Shown here: piece by piece, positions 26,175 through 34,318 of the stretch | How positions within the stretch are numbered: the first letter of the stretch is position 1 | Layout of the letters: every line of letters begins with the position of its first letter | From: Ferroacidibacillus organovorans | Lineage (GTDB): Bacteria > Bacillota > Bacilli > Alicyclobacillales > SLC66 | DNA: 45,068 nt | Assembly: GCF_001642725.1 (NCBI RefSeq) | Contig: NZ_LSUQ01000020.1 | Span: forward strand, 1 to 45,068 | Direction: 5' to 3' | Program-made: the position numbers and the translations under genes | The notes under the pieces: generated by a model | Told to the model about the DNA's origin: nothing | The model's input: the letters and a program-made list of their open reading frames with translations, nothing else | Databases searched by the model: none

Positions 26175-27185
26175 ATGGCAGGGGTGACTCGAGTGAAGCG
26201 CAGGTATCTTGTATTGGCTGGTCTCTCCCTTGCGTGCGGTTTGTTCCTGGCGGGTTGCGGTGAGCCAGGCGCCACGCAGGTGGTCAAGCAATTACAGACC
26301 GTTCAAAACAAACTGACAGCCTATAAAAGTTCGGCCTGGATGACGGTGCACATGCAGGGTGCCGTGCAGCGGTATTATGTAGAAACGTGGTATCAGGCGC
26401 CCAATCAATACCGGATCGCGCTCGGGAATGAGAATAAAGAGATTTCGCAGATCATCCTTCACAACGCGACAGGGATCTACATTATCAATCCCGGTTCGAA
26501 ACGACTCTTGAAGTTTCAAGGGGATTGGGCAGAGCGGCAGGGGCATCTGTATCTATACCACGCGCTGCTCTCACGCATTATCGCGGCGCAAGAGCCAACG
26601 TTTTCGCGCAAGGAAAAACAGGTTTCGTTTACGATTCCCGGTGACCCGCTCAATCCGCTCATCGCGTATCAGCGAATCACCTTAAACGGCCAGACACTAA
26701 ACCCAGTGCAAGTGGAACTGCTTGATGCAAAGCGGCAGCCGATCGTGACGCTTGACTATCTGAGCTATCAGCAGAACGTCCAATTTCCGTCAGGTTCGTT
26801 CTCACCTGAGCAGTCTACGACACTGCACGCAGTCGAGATGCCTGTGGCGCAGGTTGAACGGGGGTTTGGCGTCGTCGAGCCGACGTGGTTGCCGACCACG
26901 GATTCGATGCTTGACGCGAGCGAGAATCACGGTGTAATTTTCTTGCGATATGCTGGAAAAGAACCGTTTACGCTCGCAGAAAATCGCCCGCTGACGGAGA
27001 GTTTATCCCTTGGTCAGGGTAAGCTCGTGACGCTGTTTGGCATTCCGGCGGTGCTTACGGGACAAGGGCCAACGCATCAATTGTACTGGATGAGTCACGG
27101 GGTCGAATTCCAGTTGACATCGACGATGAGCGCGCAGGATATGGTTCACATTGCAAGTTCAACCTTGGATAATATAGGAAAGTGA
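26175..27185 (+). CDS. LolA-like lipoprotein, YdcC/GerS-like
   Basis: 336-residue lipoprotein: n-region KRR, hydrophobic core, and lipobox LAGC with Cys28 as lipidation site. The rest is a beta-rich domain (VETWYQAPNQYRI near the start and YIINPGSKRLLKF) like the LolA/LolB superfold used by Bacillus YdcC and clostridial GerS. In Bacillus, ydcC lies directly before alr and the EndoAI/EndoA genes, exactly as here, which strongly supports the assignment. YdcC is sporulation-associated in Bacillus; a role in the spore envelope here is inference. AAGGAAGG precedes the ATG. Confidence 0.82.
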   Translation: MAGVTRVKRRYLVLAGLSLACGLFLAGCGEPGATQVVKQLQTVQNKLTAYKSSAWMTVHMQGAVQRYYVETWYQAPNQYRIALGNENKEISQIILHNATGIYIINPGSKRLLKFQGDWAERQGHLYLYHALLSRIIAAQEPTFSRKEKQVSFTIPGDPLNPLIAYQRITLNGQTLNPVQVELLDAKRQPIVTLDYLSYQQNVQFPSGSFSPEQSTTLHAVEMPVAQVERGFGVVEPTWLPTTDSMLDASENHGVIFLRYAGKEPFTLAENRPLTESLSLGQGKLVTLFGIPAVLTGQGPTHQLYWMSHGVEFQLTSTMSAQDMVHIASSTLDNIGK

Positions 27186-27191
27186 TGCGTT

Positions 27192-28340
27192 GTGTGGGTA
27201 GATGCCGGTGCGCGACAGCGAGACGCGTGGATTGTCGTTGATCTCGAATCGATTCGCCACAATGCGCGCCTCTTGCGAGCAAAACTCGCGCCGGGGGTGC
27301 GCATGATGGCGTGTGTAAAAGCATACGCCTATGGACATGAGCCTGTTGAGACGGCGCGTGCACTTCTTGCAGAAGGCGTCGAGGAGCTTTGCGTCGCGAC
27401 GATCGAAGAAGGCGTGCTTTTGCGTGCGGCGGGGATACGCGCACCGATTCTGATTCTTGGCGCGTTTCCTTGCGAATCGGCCGAAACGCTCATTGCGAAT
27501 GACCTCACAGTTACCGTCTTTGCTGAGACGCACATCACGGCGCTCGCAAAAGCAGGGCGCGCGCTCGGCCTCTCGCCCAAGGTGCATCTCAAAGTAGATA
27601 CAGGCATGACGCGGCTTGGTGTGCGCACAGAAGATGAACTCCTTGACGTGGCGCAGCTGTGCATTTCGCGCGGGCTTTTCATCGCGGGTATCTATACGCA
27701 CTTTGCGTTCGCTGACGAAGCGCTTGACGAAACGTTTACAGATCGACAGTTGGCGATGTTTCAAAACGCGGTTGCACGGCTGCGCGCCGCCGGGATCGAC
27801 CCGGGTGTCGTTCACGCCGCAAACAGTGCGGGACTCTTGCGTAGTCCTTCGTATCACCTCGATATGGTGCGTCCAGGCATCGCTCTCTACGGGTATCATC
27901 CGGCGCCGCAGTGGGGGCAAGCGCTCGCGCTGCGGCCTGCGCTCTCCGTCTATGCGCGCATCGTGCGCATCGCCGACGTGCCTGCAGGCACGAGCGTAGG
28001 CTACGGCTGTGCGTATACCTGCGCAGGCGCATCGCGCATCGCGACGCTTCCGCTCGGGTATGCCGACGGAATTCCCCGCGCTGCGGGACGCGGGGCGCAG
28101 GTTGATGTCGGCGGGCGCGCCGCGCCGATTGTTGGGCGGGTCTGCATGGACCAATTGATGATTGATGTGACAGAAACGGATGCGCGCGTCGGCGATGTGG
28201 TTCAAGTGTATGGTGCAGCGCTTGGGTGTGCGGGATCACTTCAGGCGACGGCGGACGTGCTTGAGACGATCTCGTATGAGCTTTTATGCCGGCTGTCAAT
28301 GCGGTTGCCGCGCGTAATCACGCACTCCGTTACGGACTGA
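27192..28340 (+). CDS. alr: Alanine racemase
   Basis: 382-residue PLP enzyme making D-alanine for peptidoglycan. The PLP lysine is Lys43 in VKAYAYGH, the second catalytic base is Tyr271 in SVGYGCAY, and DTGMTRLGV, ANSAGLL, VRPGIALYG and PLGYADG are family motifs. The N-terminal barrel motif is normally VKANAYGHG: Asn is replaced by Tyr and the last Gly by Glu. The GTG start lies 6 bases after the lipoprotein stop, with AGGAAAG upstream, so the two genes are one unit. The GC-rich C-terminal region keeps the MDQLMID motif. Confidence 0.95.
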   Translation: MWVDAGARQRDAWIVVDLESIRHNARLLRAKLAPGVRMMACVKAYAYGHEPVETARALLAEGVEELCVATIEEGVLLRAAGIRAPILILGAFPCESAETLIANDLTVTVFAETHITALAKAGRALGLSPKVHLKVDTGMTRLGVRTEDELLDVAQLCISRGLFIAGIYTHFAFADEALDETFTDRQLAMFQNAVARLRAAGIDPGVVHAANSAGLLRSPSYHLDMVRPGIALYGYHPAPQWGQALALRPALSVYARIVRIADVPAGTSVGYGCAYTCAGASRIATLPLGYADGIPRAAGRGAQVDVGGRAAPIVGRVCMDQLMIDVTETDARVGDVVQVYGAALGCAGSLQATADVLETISYELLCRLSMRLPRVITHSVTD

Positions 28341-28415
28341 AACGCGGATGTGAACGGTGGGAAATTCGCAGAAGGACTTTTTAGGTGAAACTGGATGTCT
28401 TTCTACGTAATGCGT

Positions 28416-28421
28416 TATAAT
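28416..28421 (+). promoter_or_regulatory. -10 element before the toxin-antitoxin genes
   Basis: TATAAT in the 118-base gap after alr; no good -35 box is present at 16-18 bp. It could give the antitoxin-toxin pair its own start in addition to readthrough from alr. Confidence 0.45.
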
Positions 28422-28458
28422 AGCAGTGGGACTTGGCAGTCGTTAGGGGGATATCGCA

Positions 28459-28731
28459 TTGTCTAAGTCAAGAAAAATTGCTGTGAGTCTGCCGATGGGC
28501 ATGCTCGACGAGGTGGATACGCTCGTCGCGCACGATCAGGAGAGTCGCAGCAACGTGATCCGACAAGCTACAGCGTTATACCTTAAAGAACGTAAAAAAC
28601 AAATTATCCGCGAATCTCTGCAACAAGGCTATCTGGAAATGGCCCCGATCAACCTCCGTTTGGCGAGTGAGGCGTTCGACGCAGAAGTGGAAGCGGTTAT
28701 GATCGCCGAACGCTTGGTCAGTGGGGTGTAG
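28459..28731 (+). CDS. ndoAI: Antitoxin EndoAI (MazE-like, ribbon-helix-helix)
   Basis: 90-residue CopG-type protein. The N-terminal [15 protein letters not shown] strand and the [20 protein letters not shown] helices form the DNA-binding dimer; the C-terminal part ([18 protein letters not shown]) is the toxin-binding tail. The TTG start has TAGGGGG upstream. It lies 4 bases before the toxin gene in the same order as in Bacillus. Confidence 0.93.
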   Translation: MSKSRKIAVSLPMGMLDEVDTLVAHDQESRSNVIRQATALYLKERKKQIIRESLQQGYLEMAPINLRLASEAFDAEVEAVMIAERLVSGV

Positions 28732-28735
28732 CACG

Positions 28736-29086
28736 ATGAATGTCAAACGCGGCGACGTTTATTTTGCGGATCTCTCCCCGGTGGTGGGGTCCGAACAAGG
28801 CGGATTCAGGCCCGTATTGATTATCCAGAACAACATTGGCAACCGATTTAGCCCGACGGTGATTGTCGCCGCGATCACCGCACAAATTCAGAAAGCCAAA
28901 CTTCCCACGCATGTCGAGATCAGTTCTTCACAGCACGGAATGGACAGAGATTCTGTCGTCCTCCTCGAACAAATTCGCACGCTTGACAAACAACGCCTTA
29001 CGGAAAAAATTGCGCACCTGGACGATGAATTAATGAAGCGCGTCGATGAGGCGCTCAGTATCAGCCTTGCATTGGTCGATTTTTGA
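28736..29086 (+). CDS. ndoA: Endoribonuclease toxin EndoA (MazF family)
   Basis: 116-residue MazF-type mRNA interferase, the same length as Bacillus EndoA, which cleaves at [25 protein letters not shown] near the start, [18 protein letters not shown] (with conserved Arg25) and the [18 protein letters not shown] segment (conserved Thr) are nearly identical to the Bacillus protein. The ATG at 28736 matches the family N-terminus; an earlier in-frame start lies inside the antitoxin gene. Confidence 0.96.
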   Translation: MNVKRGDVYFADLSPVVGSEQGGFRPVLIIQNNIGNRFSPTVIVAAITAQIQKAKLPTHVEISSSQHGMDRDSVVLLEQIRTLDKQRLTEKIAHLDDELMKRVDEALSISLALVDF

Positions 29087-29169
29087 TGCATGTCCCGCCG
29101 TTCGCCTGAATACAGTGGAGTAGGGATTGTCCCGATGACACGTTCAAGGGTTAGGAAGGCGGGAATCGC

Positions 29170-30174
29170 TTGTCAGACGCTCTCTATGTTGGCGCAAAAG
29201 TTCGCGCAGTAACGGCCGTCGCCATTTTATTCTTCGTGGCAGTTGGCGTGTATCTCTATACGATGGGTGGATCGACAGGCGTCATTCATGTGCGATCGAT
29301 TCTCTCCCTTTTTGAAGGCATTGTGTGGGATTCACTCCCCTTTTTGGTGATTGGCGTCACCCTCTCTTCAGTCGTTGATGTGCTCTCTGCACGCCGCGCA
29401 TTCTCCTCACTTCTATCCACGCGCATCAAGAGTCACGCCCTTGCGGCGACACTCGGACTCGCGCTGCCCGTTTGCGACTGTGGTGTCGCGCCTGTCGCGA
29501 GAACGATGCGCCGCCGCGGCGTACCGGAGGCGACAGCGATGACGTTTGCCCTCGCGACGCCAACCCTCAATATCATTTCGATTGCGGCGACGTTTGTCGC
29601 TTTCCACGGATCATGGTCCATGGTGCTTTGGCGCGTGGGTGCCGTGCTCCTGCTGTCGCTTAGCATCGGCGTACTCCTCTCGCGACTCCAGGGTGACGCG
29701 ACGGATGTTTATCAGCAGTCGAGCGTGCGCGTAGAACCTGCGCGCAAAACGCTAGCGACGGCCGAGCACATGACCCGACACGCCATCGGTGAACTCGTGG
29801 CGATCGGTCCTTTTTTGATTCTAAGCGCGCTGATTGCGGCGACGGCGCAAGAGTTATGGCCCTTGCGCGCCGTGACCGCGTTTACCCAACACTCGCTGTG
29901 GTCGATTCCGCTGATGATGGCGCTCGGCGGAATGCTGTCTCTTTGTTCGGAGGCAGATGCGTTCGTCGCGGCAGGTCTGGCGTCACTTTTTTCCCCGGGC
30001 GCGATTCTCGCCTTTCTCCTTGCAGGACAACTGGTCGACATCCGAAATATGATGGTGTTTCCATCCGTCTTTCAACAGCGCACCATCTGGACCGCGCTTC
30101 CACTCGCGGCGCTGTTTGTGTTTGTGATAAGCGTCATGGCGAATTACTTCTTCCTCGGGAGGTGGACGCTGTGA
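29170..30174 (+). CDS. ArsP/DUF318-type permease (PF03773)
   Basis: 334-residue membrane protein with about eight helices in two halves. Family landmarks are LPVCDCGVAPVARTMRRRGVPEA with the paired cysteines, ATPTLNIISI, and the second-half counterpart LCSEADAFVAAGLA. Characterised ArsP members export trivalent organoarsenicals; Bacillus YcgR is a poorly characterised homologue. The TTG start has a GGCGGG-like site. The stop overlaps the next gene (GTGA), pairing it with a short membrane partner as in ycgRQ. Confidence 0.88.
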   Translation: MSDALYVGAKVRAVTAVAILFFVAVGVYLYTMGGSTGVIHVRSILSLFEGIVWDSLPFLVIGVTLSSVVDVLSARRAFSSLLSTRIKSHALAATLGLALPVCDCGVAPVARTMRRRGVPEATAMTFALATPTLNIISIAATFVAFHGSWSMVLWRVGAVLLLSLSIGVLLSRLQGDATDVYQQSSVRVEPARKTLATAEHMTRHAIGELVAIGPFLILSALIAATAQELWPLRAVTAFTQHSLWSIPLMMALGGMLSLCSEADAFVAAGLASLFSPGAILAFLLAGQLVDIRNMMVFPSVFQQRTIWTALPLAALFVFVISVMANYFFLGRWTL

Positions 30175-30473
30175 GAGGTGAGCGCGTACTGCAAACGGTG
30201 GTGATCGCACTCTATGCGGCCGCCAGTTCTCAGCTTCTCTACACCGGGGGAGTCTATCGCATCATGGGAACTTCTTCGATTCCGGTATTGCTCATCGCCA
30301 CGATCCTTTTGTGGATCCTCCTTCTCATCTCAGCGTTCTCGATTGTTCGCGAGTGGAAACAAGACGTGGGCAGTGCTGCGCCACAAGGCGTCCTGCGCGG
30401 ATCGCTCTATGCGGTGTTTGCCTTTCCACCGGCTGTCATTCTCCTCCATACAGCGCTCTCTCTCGTGGTATAA
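30171..30473 (+). CDS. Short membrane protein, partner of the PF03773 permease
   Basis: 100-residue protein with three predicted helices and no extracellular domain. The GTG at 30171 overlaps the permease stop and has GGGAGGTGG upstream; longer in-frame starts lie inside the permease gene. In Bacillus and many Firmicutes this position is held by a YcgQ/TIGR03943 protein of roughly 250-290 residues, with two N-terminal helices and a soluble domain. The segment YTGGVYRIMGTSSIPVLLIA resembles that N-terminus. So this looks like a much reduced or replaced partner. Function unknown. Confidence 0.65.
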   Translation: MRGERVLQTVVIALYAAASSQLLYTGGVYRIMGTSSIPVLLIATILLWILLLISAFSIVREWKQDVGSAAPQGVLRGSLYAVFAFPPAVILLHTALSLVV

Positions 30474-30474
30474 T
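30466..30474 (+). promoter_or_regulatory. Extended -10 promoter of the ahcY gene
   Basis: TGGTATAAT overlaps the stop codon of the short membrane protein gene. There is no recognisable -35 box. The expected start site is near 30481, giving a leader of about 25 bases to the ATG at 30506. Confidence 0.6.
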
Positions 30475-30505
30475 CAAAAAAATGAGAGATAAAGGGTGTT
30501 TGCGC

Positions 30506-31783
30506 ATGTCATCATTCGTAGCATCGTCTGCCGCCGACAGATCGCACATTCGCGATCTGTCTTTGCACGGTCAGGGCGAAAAGAAGATTCAGTGGGTGAT
30601 CGGGCGCATGCCGCTCATGCGCGCCCTGCAAGAGCAGTTTGAGAAGGAGCAGCCGTTTGCCGGAAAGCGGGTTGTCATCTGTCTGCACCTCGAGGCAAAA
30701 ACAGCTTATTTGGCGCGTGTGGTGCAGTCAGGTGGCGCTGAGGTGACGGTGGTCGCGTCAAATCCGCTGTCAACGCAGGATGATGTGATCGCGGCACTCG
30801 TGCAAGGAGGCATCGCGGCGCACGCATGGCACGGCGCGAGCGATGAGGAATACCACGCGCACATCCGCGCGGCGCTCGATACCCATCCGCAATTGATCAT
30901 TGACGATGGCGGCGATCTGATCACGACACTCCACCATGAGCGCAAAGAGCAAGTCGCGACAGTGATCGGTGGCTGTGAAGAAACGACGACAGGGATTCTG
31001 CGCCTGCGTGCGATGGAGCGCGACGGAGCGCTGCGCGTCCCGATGATGGCGGTCAATGACGCGTACAGCAAGTATCTTTTTGACAACCGCTATGGGACAG
31101 GGCAATCTGTATGGGATGGCATCATGCGTACGACGAACATGGTCGTTGCAGGATCGACTGCGGTCGTCGTCGGCTATGGTTGGTGTGGAAAAGGTGTGGC
31201 GTTGCGCGCACGCGGTCTCGGCGCGCGGGTGATCGTTTGCGAAGTTGATCCGATCAAGGCGGTCGAGGCAGTCATGGATGGGCACGAGGTGATGCCCATG
31301 CGGGAGGCGGCGCGCCACGGCGACTTTTTTGTCACAGTGACCGGGAATCGCGACTGCGTCACGGGCGCACATTTTGACGTGATGAAGACGGGCGCAATTT
31401 TGGCAAATGCCGGTCACTTTGACGTTGAGATCAGCATCCCCGATCTGCGCGAGCGAGCAGTGGCGGTCACGGATGCGCGCCCGAATGTGCAGGGGTTTGT
31501 GATGGCGGATGGGCGCGTCCTCTACCTTCTCGCAGAGGGCAGGCTTGTCAATCTCGCCGCAGGGGACGGCCATCCGGCCGAGGTGATGGACATGACGTTT
31601 GCGCTGCAGGCGCTGGCCCTTCGCCACGTCGCACAGCAGGCGCTTGCACCAGGTGTCCACAATCTCCCGGCGGAGCTTGACCGCCGTGTGGCGGCGATGC
31701 GTCTGGGCGCAGATGGACGGTCGATTGACGAACTGTCGGACGCGCAAAAGGCATACCTTGCAGGGTGGAGTCACGAAGCGTAG
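30506..31783 (+). CDS. ahcY: S-adenosylhomocysteine hydrolase
   Basis: 425-residue NAD-dependent enzyme splitting S-adenosylhomocysteine to adenosine and homocysteine. Substrate-site motifs are DDGGDLITTLH, EETTTGILRL and the lysine-bearing VNDAYSKYLFDN; the NAD site is GYGWCGKGVALRARG followed by VCEVDP; NAGHFDVEI is near the C-terminal lid, and the C-terminus has the conserved AYLAGW. The length fits the short archaeal/Thermotoga-like class without the 40-residue insertion. The ATG at 30506 has AAAGGG upstream; an ATG at 30482 would coincide with the transcription start. Most Bacilli use Pfs/LuxS instead, so this gene is unusual for the class. Confidence 0.93.
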   Translation: MSSFVASSAADRSHIRDLSLHGQGEKKIQWVIGRMPLMRALQEQFEKEQPFAGKRVVICLHLEAKTAYLARVVQSGGAEVTVVASNPLSTQDDVIAALVQGGIAAHAWHGASDEEYHAHIRAALDTHPQLIIDDGGDLITTLHHERKEQVATVIGGCEETTTGILRLRAMERDGALRVPMMAVNDAYSKYLFDNRYGTGQSVWDGIMRTTNMVVAGSTAVVVGYGWCGKGVALRARGLGARVIVCEVDPIKAVEAVMDGHEVMPMREAARHGDFFVTVTGNRDCVTGAHFDVMKTGAILANAGHFDVEISIPDLRERAVAVTDARPNVQGFVMADGRVLYLLAEGRLVNLAAGDGHPAEVMDMTFALQALALRHVAQQALAPGVHNLPAELDRRVAAMRLGADGRSIDELSDAQKAYLAGWSHEA

Positions 31784-31833
31784 GCGCGTTGCGCGGTGAA
31801 CATGAGGACATGGCGGGGAGAGGGGTGTGAGGG

Positions 31834-32595
31834 ATGAAGCCGAGAATTGGGCTTTCTGTAAACTATGAGGAAAAAGGTCCGGGCAAGGTTGGCGCCTATC
31901 TCGGCGCGGATTACACGGACGGGATCTACGCGGCAGGCGGACTCCCTTTTGTTTTACCGCTCACCGACGAGCGGGCGTGGATCGAGGATCTCGCCGACGA
32001 ACTCGACGGCCTTCTTTTGACGGGCGGAGATGACATCGATCCAAGTTACTTTGGACAAGAGCCGCTGCTCGGTTTGGGACAAGTCACGCCGCTTCGCGAC
32101 GCGATGGAGTTTCAGCTTTTTGCCGCGATGCGCGCTCGTCAGAAACCGATCTTTGGCATCTGTCGCGGTGTGCAGGTCATGAATGCGGCGCTCGGTGGCA
32201 CGCTCTATCAGGATCTGCCGCGCGAGTTTCAAGGGACACTTCAGCACAGTCAAAAGGCACCGCGTCAGCACACGGCGCACGCTGTGGAGGTCGTATCCGG
32301 CACGCTGTTGGCAAAGATCGTGGAGATAGAGTCGCTTCCCGTCAATACCTACCACCACCAGGCGGTACGCGATCTCGCGCCGGGGTGCGTCGCGACGGCG
32401 CACAGCCGGGACGGCTTAGTCGAGGCGATCGAATGCCCGAGTGACCGCTTTACGCTCGGTGTACAGTGGCACCCAGAAAACCTGTGGCGAAAGCACACAT
32501 CACACTTCAGACTATTTACTGCCTTCACTGAGGCTGCGGCGGCGCGGCGTAAAGCGGCGCAAAAAGAGTCTGTCTTCGTGCGTGAAGAAAAATAG
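31834..32595 (+). CDS. Class-I glutamine amidotransferase-like hydrolase (peptidase C26, PuuD-like)
   Basis: 253-residue protein of the gamma-glutamyl-gamma-aminobutyrate hydrolase family. The triad is Cys110 in FGICRGVQ, His213 and Glu215 in GVQWHPEN. LLTGGDDIDP and the YHHQAV motif are family markers. Members hydrolyse gamma-glutamyl amides such as gamma-Glu-GABA; the actual substrate is not determined, since no putrescine pathway genes are adjacent. The ATG has a GAGGG site. Its last 84 bases overlap, tail to tail, the flippase gene on the other strand. Confidence 0.88.
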   Translation: MKPRIGLSVNYEEKGPGKVGAYLGADYTDGIYAAGGLPFVLPLTDERAWIEDLADELDGLLLTGGDDIDPSYFGQEPLLGLGQVTPLRDAMEFQLFAAMRARQKPIFGICRGVQVMNAALGGTLYQDLPREFQGTLQHSQKAPRQHTAHAVEVVSGTLLAKIVEIESLPVNTYHHQAVRDLAPGCVATAHSRDGLVEAIECPSDRFTLGVQWHPENLWRKHTSHFRLFTAFTEAAAARRKAAQKESVFVREEK

Positions 32596-33843
32596 GTTAC
32601 GCAAAGAACGGTTCGTGTGCCGTCTGTAGTAGAGCACTGAGAGTGTAAGCGCGAGGAAATAGGCGGTTGACGAGGCGAGCGCGCCTCCGACGATGCCGAG
32701 ATGCGGGATGGCGATGACGCAGATCAGCACGTTGGTGGCGATGCTCGCCGCTTGCATGTAGAGCGGAAAGCGGACGTGGCCGAGTTGGTCTGTAAAGAAT
32801 TGTGTCAAAAGACCTGTCGCTCCATACGCGGTCGTTCCGATCAATAAAATTTGAAACGGGGCGATTGAACCTTGATAGCGATGCGTATAGACCACATCAA
32901 TCAGTGGGGAACAGGCAAACATGATCACTGCCCCGCTGATGAGGGTATAAAACGTAAAGCGAAAACTGCGCTCGGTAAGCTCGATCGAGGCGTGGCGCTC
33001 TTCTTTTGCGATTCGTGCAAAGACAGCCAGACTGATGCTCTGCGAGACCTGCCACAGAATCTCGGATGCGGTCACTGCGATCGTATAGAGCGCGACGCCG
33101 CGCGAACCAGCGAGAATGCCGACGGCGTAGAAATCGCCCCGGTAGTTGAGCTGCGTCAACAGATTTTGCCATGAGATGCGGTTTCCGTATGCAAAAAAAG
33201 GTTTGCTGACTTCTTCATCGCGGCGCGGCGTAAAACGGGTTCCTGCGCGCGCGCGGGCGATGGGGACAATGAGCGCGGCGGCCGTGATGTTTGTGCAGAG
33301 CCAGAGAATCAGCGTGATCACCAAGAGGTGAGGGCTGAGTGTGGCGCGTCTTGCGTGGTTGAGTCCATAGAGGACGGCCGCACCGACGAGAAACAGTGAC
33401 GCTTGCACCATGTTCATGCGGTTGACCCACGAGATTTCATTCAAAGCCTGCAGCAAACGTGAGCTATAGTTATAGAGGATGACGAAAGGAAGAACGGCCA
33501 AGATAAACGAGATGTAAAAGAAAACGGAAAACGCGTGCGTCAGACTGACACTTACGATCAAGAGCGCCACGATGACGCTTGCGAGTTGCAAATAGAGGCG
33601 CGAGAGCACCCCGAGCAGCCGACTGCGATCGAGTTTTAGGCGGTTGAGGCCGTAGTTGACAAACGCGCCGTATCCAGAAAGAAAGGTAGAGCCAAAAAGG
33701 AGTGTGCTCGTCACGAGCGCGTAGGTACCGCGATCGCTCAGGCTCGCAAAGTAGCGTGTGACAAGCACTCCAGAAAGAAAGGTAATCGCGGATATTCCCA
33801 GCTTATAGCCGATGGTTCGAAAGACCTGCAAAACGGCGCGCAC
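32512..33843 (-). CDS. Polysaccharide biosynthesis/flippase-like membrane protein (MATE/Wzx superfamily)
   Basis: 443-residue protein with about 12 membrane helices, beginning VRAVLQVFRTIGYKLGISAITF, which is typical of Wzx/PST-type exporters (oligosaccharide-lipid flippases) with a YGAFVNYGLNR first-loop stretch. GTG at 33843 is chosen because CAGGGTG is well placed; the open frame extends 76 codons further upstream, but those residues are low-complexity, run past the promoter and overlap the divergent gene. The C-terminal tail (RRFTPRRRSLSEGSK) is encoded in the antisense overlap with the hydrolase gene. No glycosyltransferases are next to it, so the lipid-linked substrate is unknown. Confidence 0.82.
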   Translation of the reverse strand: MRAVLQVFRTIGYKLGISAITFLSGVLVTRYFASLSDRGTYALVTSTLLFGSTFLSGYGAFVNYGLNRLKLDRSRLLGVLSRLYLQLASVIVALLIVSVSLTHAFSVFFYISFILAVLPFVILYNYSSRLLQALNEISWVNRMNMVQASLFLVGAAVLYGLNHARRATLSPHLLVITLILWLCTNITAAALIVPIARARAGTRFTPRRDEEVSKPFFAYGNRISWQNLLTQLNYRGDFYAVGILAGSRGVALYTIAVTASEILWQVSQSISLAVFARIAKEERHASIELTERSFRFTFYTLISGAVIMFACSPLIDVVYTHRYQGSIAPFQILLIGTTAYGATGLLTQFFTDQLGHVRFPLYMQAASIATNVLICVIAIPHLGIVGGALASSTAYFLALTLSVLYYRRHTNRSLRNLFFFTHEDRLFLRRFTPRRRSLSEGSK

Positions 33844-33859
33844 AAAATCACCCTGCAAG

Positions 33860-33868
33860 AGTATAGCA
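33860..33868 (-). promoter_or_regulatory. Extended -10 promoter of the flippase gene
   Basis: Minus-strand TGCTATACT, 17 bases before the GTG start at 33843. The spacing puts the transcription start near the ribosome site, so the leader is very short. No clear -35 box was found. Confidence 0.4.
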
Positions 33869-33978
33869 TGCCAGGTATGGCGCTGTCCCCTTTTGCGAGA
33901 ATTCTTCGCATTGATAAGTGGGTAGAAGGCGCAGACGCTCCGGACGTCTCGCAGTCGCTCATCAAAGGAGGAGTCATC

Positions 33979-34290
33979 TTGGCCACGACGAGCAGGCATC
34001 TCTTGGTCTCCGTCCAGATTGGACAGAATGCAAACGGCAAGCCAAAGCTTCACAATCGCACCTACCCGCACGTTGATGTTGCGGCGGCGGAGAGCGCGAT
34101 TGCGAGTGTGCTTCAGGCGCTGTCACCGCTGTTCGCCGATCCGATTGTCGAGTTGGGTCATGTCGACACTGTCTCGCTGCAAGGAATCTCTGCGACGGGA
34201 ACGACGTCAGCAAGCGTTACGTCAGGGACATCCGTCACCGGAACGACGACTGCGGTCACTTCCACTTCAGGGACAACTGTGGTTGCGTAA
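33979..34290 (+). CDS. DUF1659-type small protein with Ser/Thr/Val tail
   Basis: 103-residue protein. Residues 1-70 match the DUF1659 pattern (LLVSVQIGQNANGKPKLHN, with a Thr-X-X-hydrophobic strand and an AAAESAIASVLQAL helix). Residues about 72-103 are a low-complexity Thr/Ser/Val/Gly tail (TGTTSASVTSGTSVTGTT onward) absent from typical 70-residue members. The TTG at 33979 has AAAGGAGGAG upstream and is preferred over the ORF start 37 codons earlier, which has no such site. Followed by a DUF2922 gene after 28 bases, the standard pairing in Bacilli; the function of either is not established. Confidence 0.75.
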   Translation: MATTSRHLLVSVQIGQNANGKPKLHNRTYPHVDVAAAESAIASVLQALSPLFADPIVELGHVDTVSLQGISATGTTSASVTSGTSVTGTTTAVTSTSGTTVVA

Positions 34291-34318
34291 TCCGATCAGC
34301 CAAAGGGGGGTTCGATTC

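Noticed and set aside
27159-28205. 348-residue minus-strand ORF opposite alanine racemase
   Set aside because: Same shadow pattern; alr on the plus strand has intact motifs.
30770-31774. 334-residue minus-strand ORF opposite ahcY
   Set aside because: Arg/His/Asp-rich composition without domains, no ribosome site, and fully antisense to a well-supported enzyme gene: a GC-skew shadow.
34306-34318. tRNA T-arm-like GGTTCGATTC before the DUF2922 gene
   Set aside because: No acceptor stem, D-arm or anticodon arm can be placed around it; the sequence is the ribosome-site region of the following gene.
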